Below, piece by piece: positions 23,282 to 32,805 of a DNA stretch of 64,000 nucleotides (position 1 is its first letter; each line of letters starts with the position of its first letter). A program made the position numbers and the translations under genes. Origin of the DNA: Bacteroides ilei (GTDB lineage Bacteria > Bacteroidota > Bacteroidia > Bacteroidales > Bacteroidaceae). Below the pieces are notes generated by a model. The model did no database searches, was not told the DNA's origin, and worked only from the letters and a program-made list of their open reading frames with translations. The DNA is taken from positions 3,740,200 to 3,804,199 of the forward strand of contig NZ_LT635801.1 in the NCBI RefSeq assembly GCF_900128495.1. Direction: 5' to 3'.

Positions 23282-26200
23282 ATGAAGAATAAGTGTCTAC
23301 TGTTGTTGGTGTTGCTGGCCTGTTTCTTTGTTTCGGAATCATGGGCAGCGACCGATAGAGTGAAGTACAATTTCAATGGCGGATGGCTTCTGAAAGTGGG
23401 AGATATGAAGGAAGCCTCACAAACAAAGTTTGCCGATCAGGACTGGAAGAAGGTGACATTGCCTCATGCCTTTAATGAAGATGAAGCCTTTAAGGTGGAT
23501 ATCAAAGATCTTACCGATACCATTGTGTGGTACCGCAAGCATTTTGTATTGCCTGCCGGGACCGGTGACCGTAAAGTGTTCATTGAGTTTGAAGGTGCCC
23601 GCCAGGGAACGGATGTCTATGTGAACGGAAAGCATGTAGGAATGCATGAAAATGGAGTAATGGCTTTCGGCTTTGACTTGACGCCGTATGTAAAGCCGGG
23701 CAAGGAGAATGTGATAGCAGTGCGTATTGATAATGACTGGGATTATGCCGAACGTGCTACGGGAGTGAAATACCAGTGGAGTAACCGTAATTTCAATGCC
23801 AATTATGGGGGGCTGCCGAAGAATGTATGGCTGCATGTGACCGGTAGGATATATCAGACATTGCCGTTATATAGTAACCTGAAGACAACGGGAGTATATG
23901 TGTATGCACAGAATATCCGTGTGAAGGCAAGGAAAGCCTTGATTCATGCAGAATCGGAGGTGAAGAATGAAACAAAGAAAAGTCAGACTGTCGGGTATCG
24001 GGTGGAAGTGATTGATCGGGACGGGATGTCTATGGCGGTCTTTTCCGGTAAAGAGAAAGTGGTAGAACCGGGACAGACGGCCGTATTGTCGGCTGAACAG
24101 GAAATCGGTGGCCTGCATTTCTGGAGTTGGGGATATGGTTATCTGTATACGGTAAAGACGGCTTTGGTAATTGACGGTAAGAAAGTTGATGAGGTCTCTA
24201 CCCGTACCGGTTTCCGTAAGACCCGTTTTGCCGAGGGGAAAATCTGGTTGAATGACCGTGTATTGCAGATGAAAGGTTTTGCACAGCGTACCAGCAACGA
24301 ATGGCCGGCGGTAGGAATGTCGGTTCCGGCCTGGTTGAGTGATTACAGCAACGGTTTGATGGTGGAAGGGAATGCCAACCTGGTACGCTGGATGCACGTG
24401 ACTCCCTGGAAACAGGATGTGGAGTCATGCGACCGGGTAGGTCTGATCCAGGCTATGCCTGCCGGGGACGCTGAAAAAGACTGCCGTGGACAGCAGTGGG
24501 AACAGCGTAAGGCATTGATGCGCGATGCGATTATCTATAACCGTAACAATCCGAGTATCTTATTCTATGAATGTGGTAATGAGTCGATTACACGTGAACA
24601 TATGTTGGAGATGAAGGAGATCCGTGACAAGTACGACTATTATGGAGGCCGTGCCATCGGTTCGCGTGAGATGCTGGATATCCGTGATGCGGAATATGGA
24701 GGTGAAATGCTTTATATAAACAAGAGTGCCCATCATCCGATGTGGGCAATGGAATATTGCCGTGACGAGGGCTTACGTAAATATTGGGACGAATATTCCT
24801 ATCCGTTCCATAAGGAAGGCGAGGGAAATACTTCCTACCATTCGGCTGCGAGCAACAAGACTCAGAAACATGCCGATGCCGGAGCGTATAACCATAATCA
24901 GGATATGTTTACCAAAGAGAATGTAATCCGCTGGTACGACTATTATCGTGAACGTCCGGGCACAGGGAGACGTGTCAGCTCGGGAGGGGTGAAGATTATT
25001 TTTTCGGATACCAATACCCATTTCCGTGGGGTGGAGAATTACCGCCGTAGCGGTGTGACCGATCCGATGCGTATCTTCAAGGACCCGTATTTCGCCCATC
25101 AGGTAATGTGGGACGGCTGGGTTGATATAGAAACCCCGCGTCTGCATATTGTAGGTCATTGGAATTATGACAAGTCGGTTGTCAAGCCGGTGTATGTCGT
25201 GGCAAATACAGACAGTGTAGCGTTGTTCTTGAACGGAAAACTTTTGCCTGCCGGGAAGCGTGAATATAATTTCCTGTTTACGTTTGATAAGGTTGCTTTC
25301 GAACCGGGTATATTGGAAGCTGTAGGATATAATGACGGCAGGGAAGTGACCCGTGCACGGATTGAGACGGCCGGTGAGCCGGCGGCCTTGAAACTTTCGC
25401 TGATACAGAGTCCGAAAGGCTGGAAGGCCGATGGGGCCGATCTGGTCCTGGTGCAGGTTGAGGCAGTAGATGCCCAAGGTCGGCGTTGCCCTCTGGCGAA
25501 TAATATGGTACATTTTACGTTGGACGGACCGGCCGAATGGAGAGGAGGCATCGCCCAGGGTAAGGATAATTACATACTTTCGAAAGATCTGCCTGTAGAA
25601 TGTGGAGTTAACCGGGCGTTGATCCGTTCGACTACAGCTTCGGGAAATGTTACGTTGAGGGCAGAATCGGAAGGATTGAAAGGTGCAGAGTTGACATTCG
25701 CTTCGGTTCCGGTCGATATGAAGGGCGGATTGAGTACTTATATACCGGGTGATGAGTTGGAAGGACGTCTGGATAGAGGAGAAACACCGGATACTCCGTC
25801 GTATAGAGTGACAAAGGTTGATGTAGGCATCTTGTCGGCTGAGGCCGGTTATGATTCGGAGAACGCCTATAAGAGTTTTGACGACAATGAATTGAGCGAG
25901 TGGAAGAATGACGGAAAACCGTCGACGGCATGGATTACTTACCATCTGGAACGCAAGGCGGAAGTGGATGAAGTCTGTCTGAAACTTACTGGCTGGCGTA
26001 TGCGCAGCTATCCTTTGGAAATCTATGCCGGCGACGAACTGGTATGGAGCGGAGATACCGACAAGAGTCTGGGATATATCCATCTGAAAGTAAAGCCGGT
26101 TCCTGCAACCGATATTACAATCCGTCTGAAAGGTTCCAGTAAGGAAGGGGATGCATTCGGACAGATTGTGGAGGTAGCCGCTCCGGTTGCCAATGAACTT

Positions 26201-26287
26201 GACCTGTTCAAGGCGAAAGACGGGGCGAAGACTGGTCATGAGTTACGCATCGTAGAAGTTGAATTCAAGGAAAACCTGGATGAATAG
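23282..26287 (+). CDS. Secreted GH2 glycoside hydrolase (beta-galactosidase/glucuronidase type) with C-terminal discoidin-like domain
   Basis: A 1001-residue exported protein (signal peptide MKNKCLLLLVLLACFFVSESWA). Domains in order: GH2 sugar-binding jelly roll (about 25-180, KVTLPHAFNEDEAFK, ARQGTDVYVNGKHVG), immunoglobulin-like domain (about 185-310), the TIM barrel with acid/base Glu434 in YECGNESITR and nucleophile Glu491 in WAMEYCRDEG, DUF4982-like/Ig-like domains (about 630-810), and a F5/8-type (CBM32-like) domain (about 850-980, VGILSAEAGYDSENAYKSFDD). GH2 includes beta-galactosidases and beta-glucuronidases; substrate is not readable. The GH43 gene follows 9 nt later, so these two are co-transcribed. 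Confidence 0.88.
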   Translation: MKNKCLLLLVLLACFFVSESWAATDRVKYNFNGGWLLKVGDMKEASQTKFADQDWKKVTLPHAFNEDEAFKVDIKDLTDTIVWYRKHFVLPAGTGDRKVFIEFEGARQGTDVYVNGKHVGMHENGVMAFGFDLTPYVKPGKENVIAVRIDNDWDYAERATGVKYQWSNRNFNANYGGLPKNVWLHVTGRIYQTLPLYSNLKTTGVYVYAQNIRVKARKALIHAESEVKNETKKSQTVGYRVEVIDRDGMSMAVFSGKEKVVEPGQTAVLSAEQEIGGLHFWSWGYGYLYTVKTALVIDGKKVDEVSTRTGFRKTRFAEGKIWLNDRVLQMKGFAQRTSNEWPAVGMSVPAWLSDYSNGLMVEGNANLVRWMHVTPWKQDVESCDRVGLIQAMPAGDAEKDCRGQQWEQRKALMRDAIIYNRNNPSILFYECGNESITREHMLEMKEIRDKYDYYGGRAIGSREMLDIRDAEYGGEMLYINKSAHHPMWAMEYCRDEGLRKYWDEYSYPFHKEGEGNTSYHSAASNKTQKHADAGAYNHNQDMFTKENVIRWYDYYRERPGTGRRVSSGGVKIIFSDTNTHFRGVENYRRSGVTDPMRIFKDPYFAHQVMWDGWVDIETPRLHIVGHWNYDKSVVKPVYVVANTDSVALFLNGKLLPAGKREYNFLFTFDKVAFEPGILEAVGYNDGREVTRARIETAGEPAALKLSLIQSPKGWKADGADLVLVQVEAVDAQGRRCPLANNMVHFTLDGPAEWRGGIAQGKDNYILSKDLPVECGVNRALIRSTTASGNVTLRAESEGLKGAELTFASVPVDMKGGLSTYIPGDELEGRLDRGETPDTPSYRVTKVDVGILSAEAGYDSENAYKSFDDNELSEWKNDGKPSTAWITYHLERKAEVDEVCLKLTGWRMRSYPLEIYAGDELVWSGDTDKSLGYIHLKVKPVPATDITIRLKGSSKEGDAFGQIVEVAAPVANELDLFKAKDGAKTGHELRIVEVEFKENLDE

Positions 26288-26296
26288 TCAGAGTAC

Positions 26297-27775
26297 ATGT
26301 TAAAGGAAAAGATATATATTGCCTGTCTGGCATGTTGCTTGGGCACTGCGGCATGGTCTCAGAAAGAGTTCAACCCGATTATTCCGGATAATCTGGCCGA
26401 TCCGTCGGTCGTGAAGTTCGGTGATACATTTTATCTGTATGGTACGACAGATATAGATCAGGGTTTGTCGAAAGCCGGGACTCCGGTAGTCTGGAAATCG
26501 AAGGATTTTGTAAACTGGAGTTTCGACGGGTCCCATATTGAAGGTTTCGACTGGAAACAGGGCTATCCGTATACCGATACAAAGGGAGAACATACCGGAT
26601 ATTTCCGTTATTGGGCTCCGGGTAAGGTGATTACGAAAGACGGACAATATTATCTTTACGTAACATTCGTTAAGCCGGATGAGGATGCAAAGACCTATGT
26701 ATTGCTGTCTGAAAATCCGGAGGGACCTTTCCGTTTTGCCGGTGCCCGGCCGGGGAATGCAGATCCGCTTTCCGGGTTTGAGAACTCTGTCATCGCCCCG
26801 GACATTGACGGAGAACCGTTCATCGATGATGACGGCCGGGCGTATCTGTTCTGGAGACGTCGTCACGCTTCGCGTATGCAGGCCGACTGGCTGCATCTGG
26901 AAGGGAGGACGGTAGATATACAGACTGCCCGTCAGGGATATTCCGAAGGGCCGGTTATGTTCAAGCGGAAAGGTATCTATTATTACATCTATACCTTGCG
27001 GGGTAACCAGAATTATGCGAACGCATACATGATGAGCCGGAAATCGCCGTTGGAAGGTTTTGAAAAGCCGGAGGGGAATGATATCTTCCTGTTCTCTTCC
27101 ATTGAAAATAATGTCTGGGGGCCGGGGCATGGAAACGTGTTCTACGATGAAGAGAAGGACAACTATTATTTCGTGTATCTGGAATACGGTGACGGAGGTA
27201 CTACCCGCCAGGTTTTTGTGAATAGGATGGAATTCAATGATGACGGTACGATCCGTACCTTGATTCCTGACAGGAAAGGTGTCGGATATTTGAGGGAGCC
27301 TCAGGAAAAGCGTGAGAACCTAGCCTTGCAGGCTGATTTCCGTGCATCGTCGGTGCGGGAACCCCGTTCGTCGGAAGTGGTGATCGAAACACGGCCGAAC
27401 AGTCCCTTGCCGGATAAGGCATCGGAAAAGTCCGCCAGGCGTACCCGCCTGTTTGAGGCCGCTTTGGCCGGGGATGATTCGAACGGAACGTGCTGGAGAG
27501 CGGCCGGAACAGACGGGACTCCGTGGATTATGGTGGATCTGAAGCGTCCGGTCTATGTAGATGAGTGCCGGATGGCATTCGTTCATCCTGCCGAAGGGCA
27601 TTGCTGGCATGTGGAAAAATCACTGGACGGGGAAAATTGGGAGGCCTGTGCTTCCCAGAAAGTGCAGAAAGCCTGCTCACCCCATATTGCCGGCATCAAG
27701 GATGAAGTCCGCTATTTGCGTCTGACCATTGATAAAGGGGCGGCCGGATTGTGGGAGTGGAAAATTTTCAGATAG
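26297..27775 (+). CDS. Secreted GH43 glycoside hydrolase with C-terminal F5/8-type domain
   Basis: The 492-residue exported protein (signal peptide [20 protein letters not shown]) has a GH43 propeller at about 25-330 with base Asp35 (NLADPSVV), the middle Asp171 in [13 protein letters not shown], and acid Glu217 in YSEGPVMF. The C-terminal 130 residues form a F5/8-type (CBM32-like) beta-sandwich ([20 protein letters not shown] ... VRYLRLTI), like the one ending the GH2 gene. It lies 9 nt after GH2. Its last 8 nt overlap the 3' end of the convergent nadK gene. Likely an arabinosidase or galactosidase; subfamily unknown. Confidence 0.88.
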   Translation: MLKEKIYIACLACCLGTAAWSQKEFNPIIPDNLADPSVVKFGDTFYLYGTTDIDQGLSKAGTPVVWKSKDFVNWSFDGSHIEGFDWKQGYPYTDTKGEHTGYFRYWAPGKVITKDGQYYLYVTFVKPDEDAKTYVLLSENPEGPFRFAGARPGNADPLSGFENSVIAPDIDGEPFIDDDGRAYLFWRRRHASRMQADWLHLEGRTVDIQTARQGYSEGPVMFKRKGIYYYIYTLRGNQNYANAYMMSRKSPLEGFEKPEGNDIFLFSSIENNVWGPGHGNVFYDEEKDNYYFVYLEYGDGGTTRQVFVNRMEFNDDGTIRTLIPDRKGVGYLREPQEKRENLALQADFRASSVREPRSSEVVIETRPNSPLPDKASEKSARRTRLFEAALAGDDSNGTCWRAAGTDGTPWIMVDLKRPVYVDECRMAFVHPAEGHCWHVEKSLDGENWEACASQKVQKACSPHIAGIKDEVRYLRLTIDKGAAGLWEWKIFR

Positions 27776-28646
27776 TGCGTGTGTCGGCTCCCCACATCAT
27801 CTTCTCATGTAAGGTATTGAAGAATGAATGGTGGCAACGTTTTACGATGCGGACAAAATAGTCGGCCCTGCGTATGGTCAGCCGGGTTCCTTCCCGGCAG
27901 GTCTCACTACGTCCGTCGATCGCTACCAGAAAATTATGGCTCCGGCTTTCTACGTCGAGTGTGATTTCCCAGTCGTCACGGATTACGATAGGACGTACAT
28001 TGAGGCTGTGCGGTGCCACGGCCGTAATGCTGAATGTACCGCTTTGAGGTACCATGATAGGGCCTCCTACGCTTAAGGAATAGGCGGTAGAGCCCGTAGG
28101 GGTCGCTACAACCAGTCCGTCGGCCTGATAGGAACAGAGCAGTTCGTTGTTGATGTAGGCCCGGATGGTTATCATCGAGGAGCTGTCACGTTTCAGAATG
28201 GCTATTTCGTTGAGTCCGTAAGGATAGCCCTTCAGTATATGCTGGTTGTCGCAGGTGAGATGAAGCACCCGGCGCGGTTCTGCCAGGTATTTCCCTTCGT
28301 AAATTTCATCGAAGGTTTCTTCCATCTGGTTGGGAGAGATATCTGCAAGGAAGCCCAGGCGTCCGGTATTGATGCCCAGAATTGGAATTTCCTTTTTTCC
28401 TACCCGGCTGGCTGCCCGCAGGAATGTACCGTCACCTCCGATACTGAGGACCATATCGGCATTGAAGTCATATCCCTGGAATACTTCCAGGTCTGTAAGG
28501 TTGGCTTGGGTGTGCTGCTGCAGGAAATAATAGAAATCGTTGCTGATACATATCTGTGCGTTTTTCCGGCGCAATATATCCAGCAGGTGGGTTACATGAG
28601 CCGATTTATGTTCCTGATATGTATTTCCAAAAAGGGCAAATCTCAT
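27768..28646 (-). CDS. nadK: NAD kinase
   Basis: NadK phosphorylates NAD to NADP. The 292-residue protein starts [11 protein letters not shown] and has the diacylglycerol-kinase-like signature [14 protein letters not shown] (the first GGDG motif binds the phosphate), [13 protein letters not shown], and the second motif [21 protein letters not shown]. Start 28646 fits homologues; two ATG codons upstream are in frame but give a non-conserved extension. Divergent from pdxJ. Its stop overlaps the end of the GH43 gene by 8 nt in convergent orientation, so the two transcripts must overlap. Confidence 0.96.
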   Translation of the reverse strand: MRFALFGNTYQEHKSAHVTHLLDILRRKNAQICISNDFYYFLQQHTQANLTDLEVFQGYDFNADMVLSIGGDGTFLRAASRVGKKEIPILGINTGRLGFLADISPNQMEETFDEIYEGKYLAEPRRVLHLTCDNQHILKGYPYGLNEIAILKRDSSSMITIRAYINNELLCSYQADGLVVATPTGSTAYSLSVGGPIMVPQSGTFSITAVAPHSLNVRPIVIRDDWEITLDVESRSHNFLVAIDGRSETCREGTRLTIRRADYFVRIVKRCHHSFFNTLHEKMMWGADTRTI

Positions 28647-28720
28647 TGTCTGTTGCATCTCTTGTGACATTTTTATCATTCTTTGTTATGTAAAAGTGTA
28701 AAGTTTATCATAAAACCTGC

Positions 28721-28728
28721 TAACTTTG
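28721..28728 (+). promoter_or_regulatory. -7 box for the pdxJ-exbBD-tonB operon
   Basis: TAACTTTG, matching TAnnTTTG, 37 nt before the pdxJ start. No clear -33. Confidence 0.5.
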
Positions 28729-28765
28729 CACATTGTAGATACAAAGATATAAAAATATATGCAAT

Positions 28766-29479
28766 ATGACTAAATTAAGTGTGAATATAAACAAGGTGGC
28801 CACTTTGCGTAATGCACGTGGGGGGAATAATCCTGACGTTGAAAAGGTAGCGCTGGATTGTGAGAGATTCGGGGCCGAAGGTATTACAGTCCATCCTCGT
28901 CCGGATGAACGTCATATCCGTTATGCAGATGTGCTGGCACTGCGTCCGATTCTTCATACCGAGTTTAATATAGAGGGTTATCCGTCAAAGGAGTTCATTG
29001 ATCTGGTATTGAGGGTAAAGCCCCATCAGGTCACTTTGGTTCCGGATGCTCCGGACCAGATAACGTCCAATGCCGGATGGAACACGAAAGAGCATTTCCC
29101 GTTCTTGAGCGATTTGATGGAGACATTCGGAAAGGCAGGGGTACGTACATCCATTTTTGTGGATGCCGATCCGGAGATGGTGGAATATGCGGCCAAAGCG
29201 GGTGCCGACCGTGTCGAGCTGTATACAGAACCATATGCTTCCGGTTACGCTTCAAACCGTGAAAAGGCGATAGCACCCTTCGTTGAAGCAGCCAGAGTTA
29301 CCCGCCGGTTGGGAATGGGACTGAATGCTGGTCATGATCTGAGTCTGGAGAATCTTTCTTATTTCCATGAAAACATTCCTTGGGTAGACGAGGTCTCTAT
29401 CGGTCATGCCCTGATTTGTGACGCATTATACCTGGGATTACAGAAAACTATTGAAGAATATAAAAAATGCCTTCGTTGA
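28766..29479 (+). CDS. pdxJ: Pyridoxine 5'-phosphate synthase
   Basis: PdxJ condenses 3-amino-2-oxopropyl phosphate with deoxyxylulose 5-phosphate to make pyridoxine 5'-phosphate (DXP-dependent route). The 237-residue TIM-barrel protein opens [19 protein letters not shown] and has [38 protein letters not shown] and [14 protein letters not shown], all family motifs. It is the first gene of an operon whose other members are exbB, exbD and tonB. Its 3' end overlaps the exbB start by 13 nt. The ispD gene nearby belongs to the other DXP-dependent pathway of the window. Confidence 0.97.
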   Translation: MTKLSVNINKVATLRNARGGNNPDVEKVALDCERFGAEGITVHPRPDERHIRYADVLALRPILHTEFNIEGYPSKEFIDLVLRVKPHQVTLVPDAPDQITSNAGWNTKEHFPFLSDLMETFGKAGVRTSIFVDADPEMVEYAAKAGADRVELYTEPYASGYASNREKAIAPFVEAARVTRRLGMGLNAGHDLSLENLSYFHENIPWVDEVSIGHALICDALYLGLQKTIEEYKKCLR

Positions 29480-30201
29480 TTATGATGACAATGATGTTAC
29501 AGGCGGCTGTACAATCGGTTGCCGACACGATGACCGGAGCAAATCCGGTGCTGACTCCGGTTACCTCGGGTGAACCGGAAATGAATCTTTGGGATATGGC
29601 CTGCAAGGGTGGCTGGATTATGATTGTATTGGCTTTGATGTCGGTCATTGCTTTCTATATCTTTTTTGAACGTGCGGTGGCTATCCGGAAGGCCGGTAAG
29701 GAAGATCCGCTGTTCATGGACCGTATACGCGACTACATCAAGACCGGGGAAATCAAGTCGGCCATCAATTATTGCCGCATAGCCAATACGCCTTCCGCCC
29801 GTATGATCGAGAAGGGTATCACCCGTATGGGGCGTCCTGTAGCGGATGTCCAGGCAGCCATTGAAAATACCGGTAACATTGAAGTGGCCAAGCTGGAAAA
29901 CGGGCTTTCCATTATGGCTACCATTTCCAGTGGGGCGCCGATGTTGGGATTCCTGGGTACGGTTACAGGTATGGTTCGTGCCTTCTGGAATATGGCGAAT
30001 GCAGGTAACAACATTGATATTACCCTTCTTTCAAGCGGAATTTATGAAGCGATGATCACTACGGTAGGCGGTCTGGTGGTGGGTATCGCTACGATGTTTG
30101 CCTATAATCACCTGGTGTATCGTGTCGATAAGGTAGTCAGCCAGATGGAGGCACGTACCATCGCCTTTATGGATTTGTTGAATGAACCGAGTGAGAAATA
30201 A
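29467..30201 (+). CDS. exbB: MotA/TolQ/ExbB proton-channel protein
   Basis: ExbB forms the inner-membrane proton channel that powers TonB. The 244-residue protein has a first membrane segment at about 52-72 ([20 protein letters not shown]), a cytoplasmic loop, and two further segments (about 156-180 with [16 protein letters not shown], and about 198-220 with [19 protein letters not shown]), in the usual TolQ/ExbB layout. The N-terminal 45 residues are a periplasmic leader region. The start at 29467 overlaps pdxJ by 13 nt; ATG 29482 is an alternative outside the overlap. Followed by exbD 12 nt later. Confidence 0.94.
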   Translation: MPSLIMMTMMLQAAVQSVADTMTGANPVLTPVTSGEPEMNLWDMACKGGWIMIVLALMSVIAFYIFFERAVAIRKAGKEDPLFMDRIRDYIKTGEIKSAINYCRIANTPSARMIEKGITRMGRPVADVQAAIENTGNIEVAKLENGLSIMATISSGAPMLGFLGTVTGMVRAFWNMANAGNNIDITLLSSGIYEAMITTVGGLVVGIATMFAYNHLVYRVDKVVSQMEARTIAFMDLLNEPSEK

Positions 30202-30213
30202 CGGATTAAGCTT

Positions 30214-30630
30214 ATGGCACTGAAAAGAAGACAGAAAATATCACCCAGCTTCAGCATGTCGTCTATGACCGACCTGATCTTTTTGCTGCTGATATTTTTT
30301 ATGATTACTTCTACCATGGTTTCGCCGAACGCCATCAAGGTCTTGCTTCCGCAAGGCTCTGAACAGACTTCAGCGAAGCCGATGGCTCGTGTAATTATAG
30401 ATAAGGATTTGAATTACTACGGGGCGTTCGGCAATGAGGATGAGATGCCGTTAAGTATAGATGAAGTGCCCTCCTTCCTTCGGGAGTGTGCTGCCAAGGA
30501 GCCGGAAATGTACGTGGCCCTTTATGCCGATGAATCTATTCCCTACCGCGAGATTGTCCGTATATTGAACATTGCCAATGAGAACCATTTCAAGATGGTA
30601 CTGGCAACCCGTCGCCCCGATAAGAACTAA
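30214..30630 (+). CDS. exbD: ExbD/TolR biopolymer-transport protein
   Basis: The 138-residue ExbD homologue has a short cytoplasmic start (ALKRRQKISPSFS), one membrane segment at about 17-37 with the proton-pathway Asp in MTDLIFLLLIFFMIT, and a small periplasmic domain. It forms a complex with ExbB and TonB. Spacing: 12 nt after exbB and 14 nt before tonB. Confidence 0.95.
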   Translation: MALKRRQKISPSFSMSSMTDLIFLLLIFFMITSTMVSPNAIKVLLPQGSEQTSAKPMARVIIDKDLNYYGAFGNEDEMPLSIDEVPSFLRECAAKEPEMYVALYADESIPYREIVRILNIANENHFKMVLATRRPDKN

Positions 30631-30644
30631 TCATTTGGAATTGT

Positions 30645-31496
30645 ATGAAGAAAAGTAAGATAGCCGGAATTGTAGGAACGGTACTGTTGCATGTCTTGGT
30701 GTTGGTACTGCTGCTGGTTTTGACGCTTACCCGTCCTGAGAAACAGGAGGAGGGAGGTGTTCCGGTTATGCTTGGAAATATGGAAATGGCGTCTGGTGAT
30801 GCAGATCCGTATATGATGACAGAAGTGGATGTAATGCCGGCGACCGCCAGTGAGCCTGAGTCGGAAATAACCGGCACAGACGTAGAGCAGCCGATGATTA
30901 CCCAAAATGATGAGCCTTCTATCCAGATGAAGAAGGAACAGCCCCGGAAAGAGACTGTGAAGAAAGAAAATTTTCAAAAGGAGGAAAAGAAAAGAGAATC
31001 TGTACCGGTCAAAACTGAAACTGAAAAGCCCAAAGAAAAGACGGAGGCTGAGCTCCGTGCCGAGGCGGAACGTGCGGCGGCACAAGCTGCGGCCAGTAAA
31101 GTGGCAGGAGCGTTTGGGAAAGGAACCCGGATGGGTAGCAAAGGGAACGCTTCATCGGGTGAGGGTATCCAGGGAAGTCCTACCGGAAACAGCAATACCG
31201 GAAAGACTTCGGGAATCGGAGGTTTGGGAACATTTGATCTGAACGGGCGTTCGTTAGGACCGGGTGGTTTGCCCATGCCGGTCTATAATGTCCAGGATGA
31301 AGGCCGTGTAGTGGTAACCATTGTGGTCGATCCGTCGGGCCGGGTTATCAGTACCAGTATCAACAAGCGTACCAATACGGTCAATCCTTCTTTACGGAAA
31401 GCTGCATTGGATGCTGCGGCCAAGGCCCGTTTCAATTCAATCAGTGGCGTGAATAACCAGAGCGGTACCATTACTTACTATTTTAAATTGAAATAG
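30645..31496 (+). CDS. tonB: TonB-family energy transducer
   Basis: The 283-residue protein spans the periplasm and hands proton-motive energy to outer-membrane TonB-dependent transporters such as the SusC at 57-60 kb. It has one N-terminal membrane anchor (about 6-26, IVGTVLLHVLVLVLLLVLTL), a long charged linker rich in Lys/Glu (about 90-150, coiled or extended), a Gly/Ser-rich stretch (about 150-210), and the TonB C-terminal domain (about 215-283, with VVTIVVDPSGRVISTSINKR). Co-transcribed with exbD. A TonB next to pdxJ is common in Bacteroides. Confidence 0.93.
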   Translation: MKKSKIAGIVGTVLLHVLVLVLLLVLTLTRPEKQEEGGVPVMLGNMEMASGDADPYMMTEVDVMPATASEPESEITGTDVEQPMITQNDEPSIQMKKEQPRKETVKKENFQKEEKKRESVPVKTETEKPKEKTEAELRAEAERAAAQAAASKVAGAFGKGTRMGSKGNASSGEGIQGSPTGNSNTGKTSGIGGLGTFDLNGRSLGPGGLPMPVYNVQDEGRVVVTIVVDPSGRVISTSINKRTNTVNPSLRKAALDAAAKARFNSISGVNNQSGTITYYFKLK

Positions 31497-31565
31497 GAAC
31501 TGTTGATGTCGACCAAGGAGATGATAATTCCCAAGGAAGACATTTAAATCTAAATAATGATCATT

Positions 31566-32114
31566 ATGAAAGCAATTTGTATCTTTTTAGCTGAAGGTTT
31601 TGAGGAAATGGAAGCCATGTTTCCGTTGGACGTGATGCGTCGGGGTGGCTTGAATGTAAAGACTGTATCTGTAACAGGGGAAAGAACGGTTGTCAGTTCA
31701 CATCAGGTACCGGTAGTGGCCGATATGCTGTTTGAAGACTTGAAGGAAGAGGATGTTGAAATGATTGTACTGCCGGGTGGTCTGCCTGGAGCTACCAATC
31801 TGGACGCTCATGCCGGTCTGGATAAGCTGATTATGGATTTTGCCGCAGGAAAGAAACCGTTGGCAGCTATTTGTGCCGCTCCTATGGTATATGGTAAGCG
31901 GGGACTGTTGAAAGGTAAGAAGGCTACCTGTTATCCAGGCTTTGACACGTATCTGGAAGGTGCGGAATATACGGGTAACATGGTAGAGATTGTCGATAAC
32001 TTTATCTTGGGCAAGGGTCCGGGAGCCGCTCCTGAATTCGCTTTTGCATTGTTGGAAAAGTTTGCCGGTGCCGAAAAGGCTTTGGAAGTCAAGAAAGGTA
32101 TGTTATTAGCCTGA
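31566..32114 (+). CDS. DJ-1/PfpI (YajL/ThiJ-like) family protein
   Basis: A 182-residue Rossmann-like protein of the DJ-1 family, with the start [16 protein letters not shown] containing the conserved Glu, and [26 protein letters not shown] containing the nucleophile-elbow Cys (AICAAP). These proteins have been described as protein/nucleotide deglycases, chaperones or redox sensors; the specific job is unclear. An in-frame ATG three codons earlier is the alternative start. Its TGA overlaps the ispD ATG by one base (TGATG), so the two are coupled. Confidence 0.92.
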   Translation: MKAICIFLAEGFEEMEAMFPLDVMRRGGLNVKTVSVTGERTVVSSHQVPVVADMLFEDLKEEDVEMIVLPGGLPGATNLDAHAGLDKLIMDFAAGKKPLAAICAAPMVYGKRGLLKGKKATCYPGFDTYLEGAEYTGNMVEIVDNFILGKGPGAAPEFAFALLEKFAGAEKALEVKKGMLLA

Positions 32115-32776
32115 TGAAAGAATATGTCATTATCGTTGCCGGCGGTAAAGGGCTCCGTATGGGAGGTGATATCCCCAAGCAGTTTATTCCGATAAAAGGG
32201 GAACCTGTCCTGATGCGGACTATAGAGGCCTTTTATGCTTACAGCAATCAGATAGAGATAATTCTGGTCCTTCCGGTAGACCAGCAGGCCTACTGGAGGA
32301 CTCTTTGTGAACATTGTCGCTTTACGGTACCGCATCGGGTAGCTGACGGTGGAGAGACCCGTTTCCATTCGGTAAGGAACGGACTGGCCTTGGTAGAATC
32401 TGACGGGCTGGTAGGTGTTCATGACGGCGTGCGTCCGTTTGTTTCGACGGAAGTTATCAGGGCCTGTTATGCTGCGGCTGCCGGAAAGCTGGCTGTTGTC
32501 CCGGTAATTGATGTCGTAGAGACCATCCGGCACCTGACCGTTGGCAACAAGAGTGAAACTGTGCCCCGTGACAGTTATAAATTGGTACAGACTCCGCAAG
32601 TCTTTACCGTAGATCTGTTGAAGAAGGCTTACATGCAGGAATATACCTCCCGTTTTACAGACGATGCTTCGGTTGTCGAGGCTTTGGGTTATCCGGTATT
32701 TCTGGTACAGGGAAACAGGGAGAATATAAAGCTGACAACGCCATTCGACCTGAAAGTGGCGGAAGCCTTGCTGTAG
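32114..32776 (+). CDS. ispD: 2-C-methyl-D-erythritol 4-phosphate cytidylyltransferase
   Basis: IspD makes CDP-methylerythritol in the MEP route to isoprenoids. The 220-residue protein shows the nucleotidyltransferase start [20 protein letters not shown], then [36 protein letters not shown], and VQTPQVF and [11 protein letters not shown] near the end: the full IspD set. Its ATG overlaps the upstream DJ-1 stop by one base; recG follows 29 nt later, so the three form a likely operon. Confidence 0.97.
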   Translation: MKEYVIIVAGGKGLRMGGDIPKQFIPIKGEPVLMRTIEAFYAYSNQIEIILVLPVDQQAYWRTLCEHCRFTVPHRVADGGETRFHSVRNGLALVESDGLVGVHDGVRPFVSTEVIRACYAAAAGKLAVVPVIDVVETIRHLTVGNKSETVPRDSYKLVQTPQVFTVDLLKKAYMQEYTSRFTDDASVVEALGYPVFLVQGNRENIKLTTPFDLKVAEALL

Positions 32777-32805
32777 ACTATGAATTTCTTTGGTGTCAAT
32801 CATAC

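Noticed and set aside
24773..26239. Long open frame (488 codons) on the minus strand inside the GH2 gene
   Set aside because: It is antisense to a complete GH2 gene with intact catalytic motifs, has no recognisable domain, and is rich in Cys, His, Arg and Ser as antisense frames of this codon usage tend to be.
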